From assembly GCA_021849995.1 (NCBI GenBank), contig JAJZSC010000267.1, positions 1-5,408 of the forward strand: a stretch of 5,408 nt of DNA, in the 5' to 3' direction. How positions within the stretch are numbered: position 1 is the first letter of the stretch; each line of letters starts with the position of its first letter. Under the pieces are notes generated by a model. It made no database searches. It had not been told where the DNA came from and was given only the letters and a program-made list of their open reading frames with translations. This DNA comes from Bacillota bacterium. GTDB taxonomy: Bacteria > Bacillota > Desulfitobacteriia > Desulfitobacteriales > Desulfitobacteriaceae. This document shows, in pieces, positions 4,344-5,408 of the stretch. Position numbers and translations under genes: made by a program.

Positions 4344-5408
4344 ATGAGGAAGAGAGACTTTACATTATTTTTACTAGCCAGTGCTTTATTAGGAATTAGT
4401 CAAAGTATAGATAACTCGATTTTTAACAACTTTTTAAGTGACACTTTTAACTTAACGGTTTCTCAGAGAACTTTTCTTGAAATCCCCAGGGAATTCCCTG
4501 GGTTTGCAGTTGTATTTGTTTCCACTCTATTTTTATTTCTAGGTGATGTTAGAATAGCAGCTCTCGCCAATGGAATGGCTGCTGTTGGAATGTTGGGAAT
4601 GGGGTTTTTCTCATCCGAGGTAAACACTATGATTATTTGGCTCCTTATTTATAGCATGGGGATGCACTTATTCCTACCCATGTCAAACAGTATAGTGATG
4701 AGCCTATCAGATGAAGCAAACATGGGGAAAAGATTAGGTCAAGTAAATGCAGCCAATACAGCTGTATTTCTAGTTGCAAACTTAACCTTTGCATTTATCT
4801 TTAAAAACGCAAGTGTGAACTATAAAGCAGTCTATGCTATAGGAGCACTAGCATTTTTGGGAGCTACGTTATTGGTTCTGTGGATGACACCTCATCCTCC
4901 GAAAGATAAAGCCAAAGGCTTCAAGCTTGTTTTTAAAAAAGAATATACTCTGTTTTACTGGCTAAATGTATTATTTGGTGCCAGAAAGCAAATTTTTATA
5001 ACTTTCGCTCCCTGGGTATTAATTAAAATATTTCAGCAAGGTGTCAGTACATTTGCGCTACTCGGTTTTATCATTGCTGGCTTAGGTATCTTTTTTAAAC
5101 CTTTTGTGGGTACCTTAATTGATAAGTTAGGTGAACGATTTGTCTTAGCCGGAGAGGCCGTTAGCCTTGTCTTTGTTTGCATTGGCTATGCCTATTCAAA
5201 ATCATTTTTTGAAGGTATAGGTAAAGGCGAACTGGCAATTTACTTTGTTTTTGCCTGCTTTGTGCTTGACCAAATGTTGATGGCTGCTGGAATGGCCAGA
5301 GCAACCTACTTGAAAAAGATAGCACTCACTCCAGAGGATGTTTCTCCAACCTTAGCAATGGGTACTACAGTAGATCACGCACTCTCTATGCTTGTACCCT
5401 GGGTTGGC
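4344..5408 (+). CDS. Major facilitator superfamily (MFS) transporter, 3'-partial
   Basis: The frame stays open to the last base of the window, giving 355 residues of a protein that would normally be about 400. It begins with a short basic N-terminus (MRKRDF) and a first membrane helix, and shows about ten hydrophobic helices in all. An MFS motif-A-like loop sits in the second half, G.LIDK.GERFVL at 256-268. The first-half equivalent is reduced to LGD.R (66-70). A basic central loop (about 183-200: HPPKDKAKGFK and following) separates the two six-helix halves. ATG at 4344 is preferred because GGAG (4334-4337) lies six bases before it. An in-frame ATG at 4332 would add four residues but has a poor RBS. 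The substrate cannot be told from sequence. Its upstream region contains tandem promoter-like elements and repeats, suggesting separate regulation from the DUF401 gene. Confidence 0.82.
   Translation, partial: MRKRDFTLFLLASALLGISQSIDNSIFNNFLSDTFNLTVSQRTFLEIPREFPGFAVVFVSTLFLFLGDVRIAALANGMAAVGMLGMGFFSSEVNTMIIWLLIYSMGMHLFLPMSNSIVMSLSDEANMGKRLGQVNAANTAVFLVANLTFAFIFKNASVNYKAVYAIGALAFLGATLLVLWMTPHPPKDKAKGFKLVFKKEYTLFYWLNVLFGARKQIFITFAPWVLIKIFQQGVSTFALLGFIIAGLGIFFKPFVGTLIDKLGERFVLAGEAVSLVFVCIGYAYSKSFFEGIGKGELAIYFVFACFVLDQMLMAAGMARATYLKKIALTPEDVSPTLAMGTTVDHALSMLVPWVG

Overview
The window looks like chromosome of an anaerobic, moderately AT-rich Gram-positive bacterium (Firmicutes/Clostridia, of the Desulfosporosinus-Desulfitobacterium-Sporomusa kind). 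The reasons are strong AAAGGAGG-type ribosome binding sites, sigma-A-like promoters, Rho-independent terminators, an MtmB-family methyltransferase and a DUF401 membrane protein. The taxon is inferred from these features, not demonstrated. All four genes are on the + strand.

Layout: (1) 2-898 is the C-terminal two thirds of an MtmB-family (monomethylamine:corrinoid) methyltransferase. Its upstream part lies outside the window, and sense codons occupy the place where archaeal MtmB has pyrrolysine. (2) 899-1237 is a long intergenic region with a foldable leader, a strong terminator at 1087-1146 and a tiny SD-preceded reading frame. (3) 1238-2527 encodes an NRAMP-fold transporter whose metal-binding motifs are not canonical. 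(4) 2528-2789 holds a good sigma-A-like promoter, a 12-bp palindrome at the predicted transcription start and, about 55 bases further on, a terminator with no gene between. (5) 2790-4034 encodes a DUF401 (ion-transporter superfamily) membrane protein. (6) 4035-4343 is the most structured non-coding stretch: an 8-bp hairpin, a 36-base-period direct repeat that duplicates a promoter, and four tandem copies of a 13-base repeat. (7) 4344-5408 is the start of an MFS transporter that runs off the window.

How the parts may work together: one non-pyrrolysine methyltransferase is followed by three unrelated transporters, each behind its own regulatory intergenic region. This is therefore not a single tight operon. 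A plausible reading, which is inference only, is an accessory catabolic locus for a methylated compound. The methyltransferase would pass methyl groups to a corrinoid protein encoded elsewhere, and one or more transporters would handle the substrate, product or a counter-ion. No corrinoid protein, corrinoid reductive activator, transcription regulator or mobile element is visible here.
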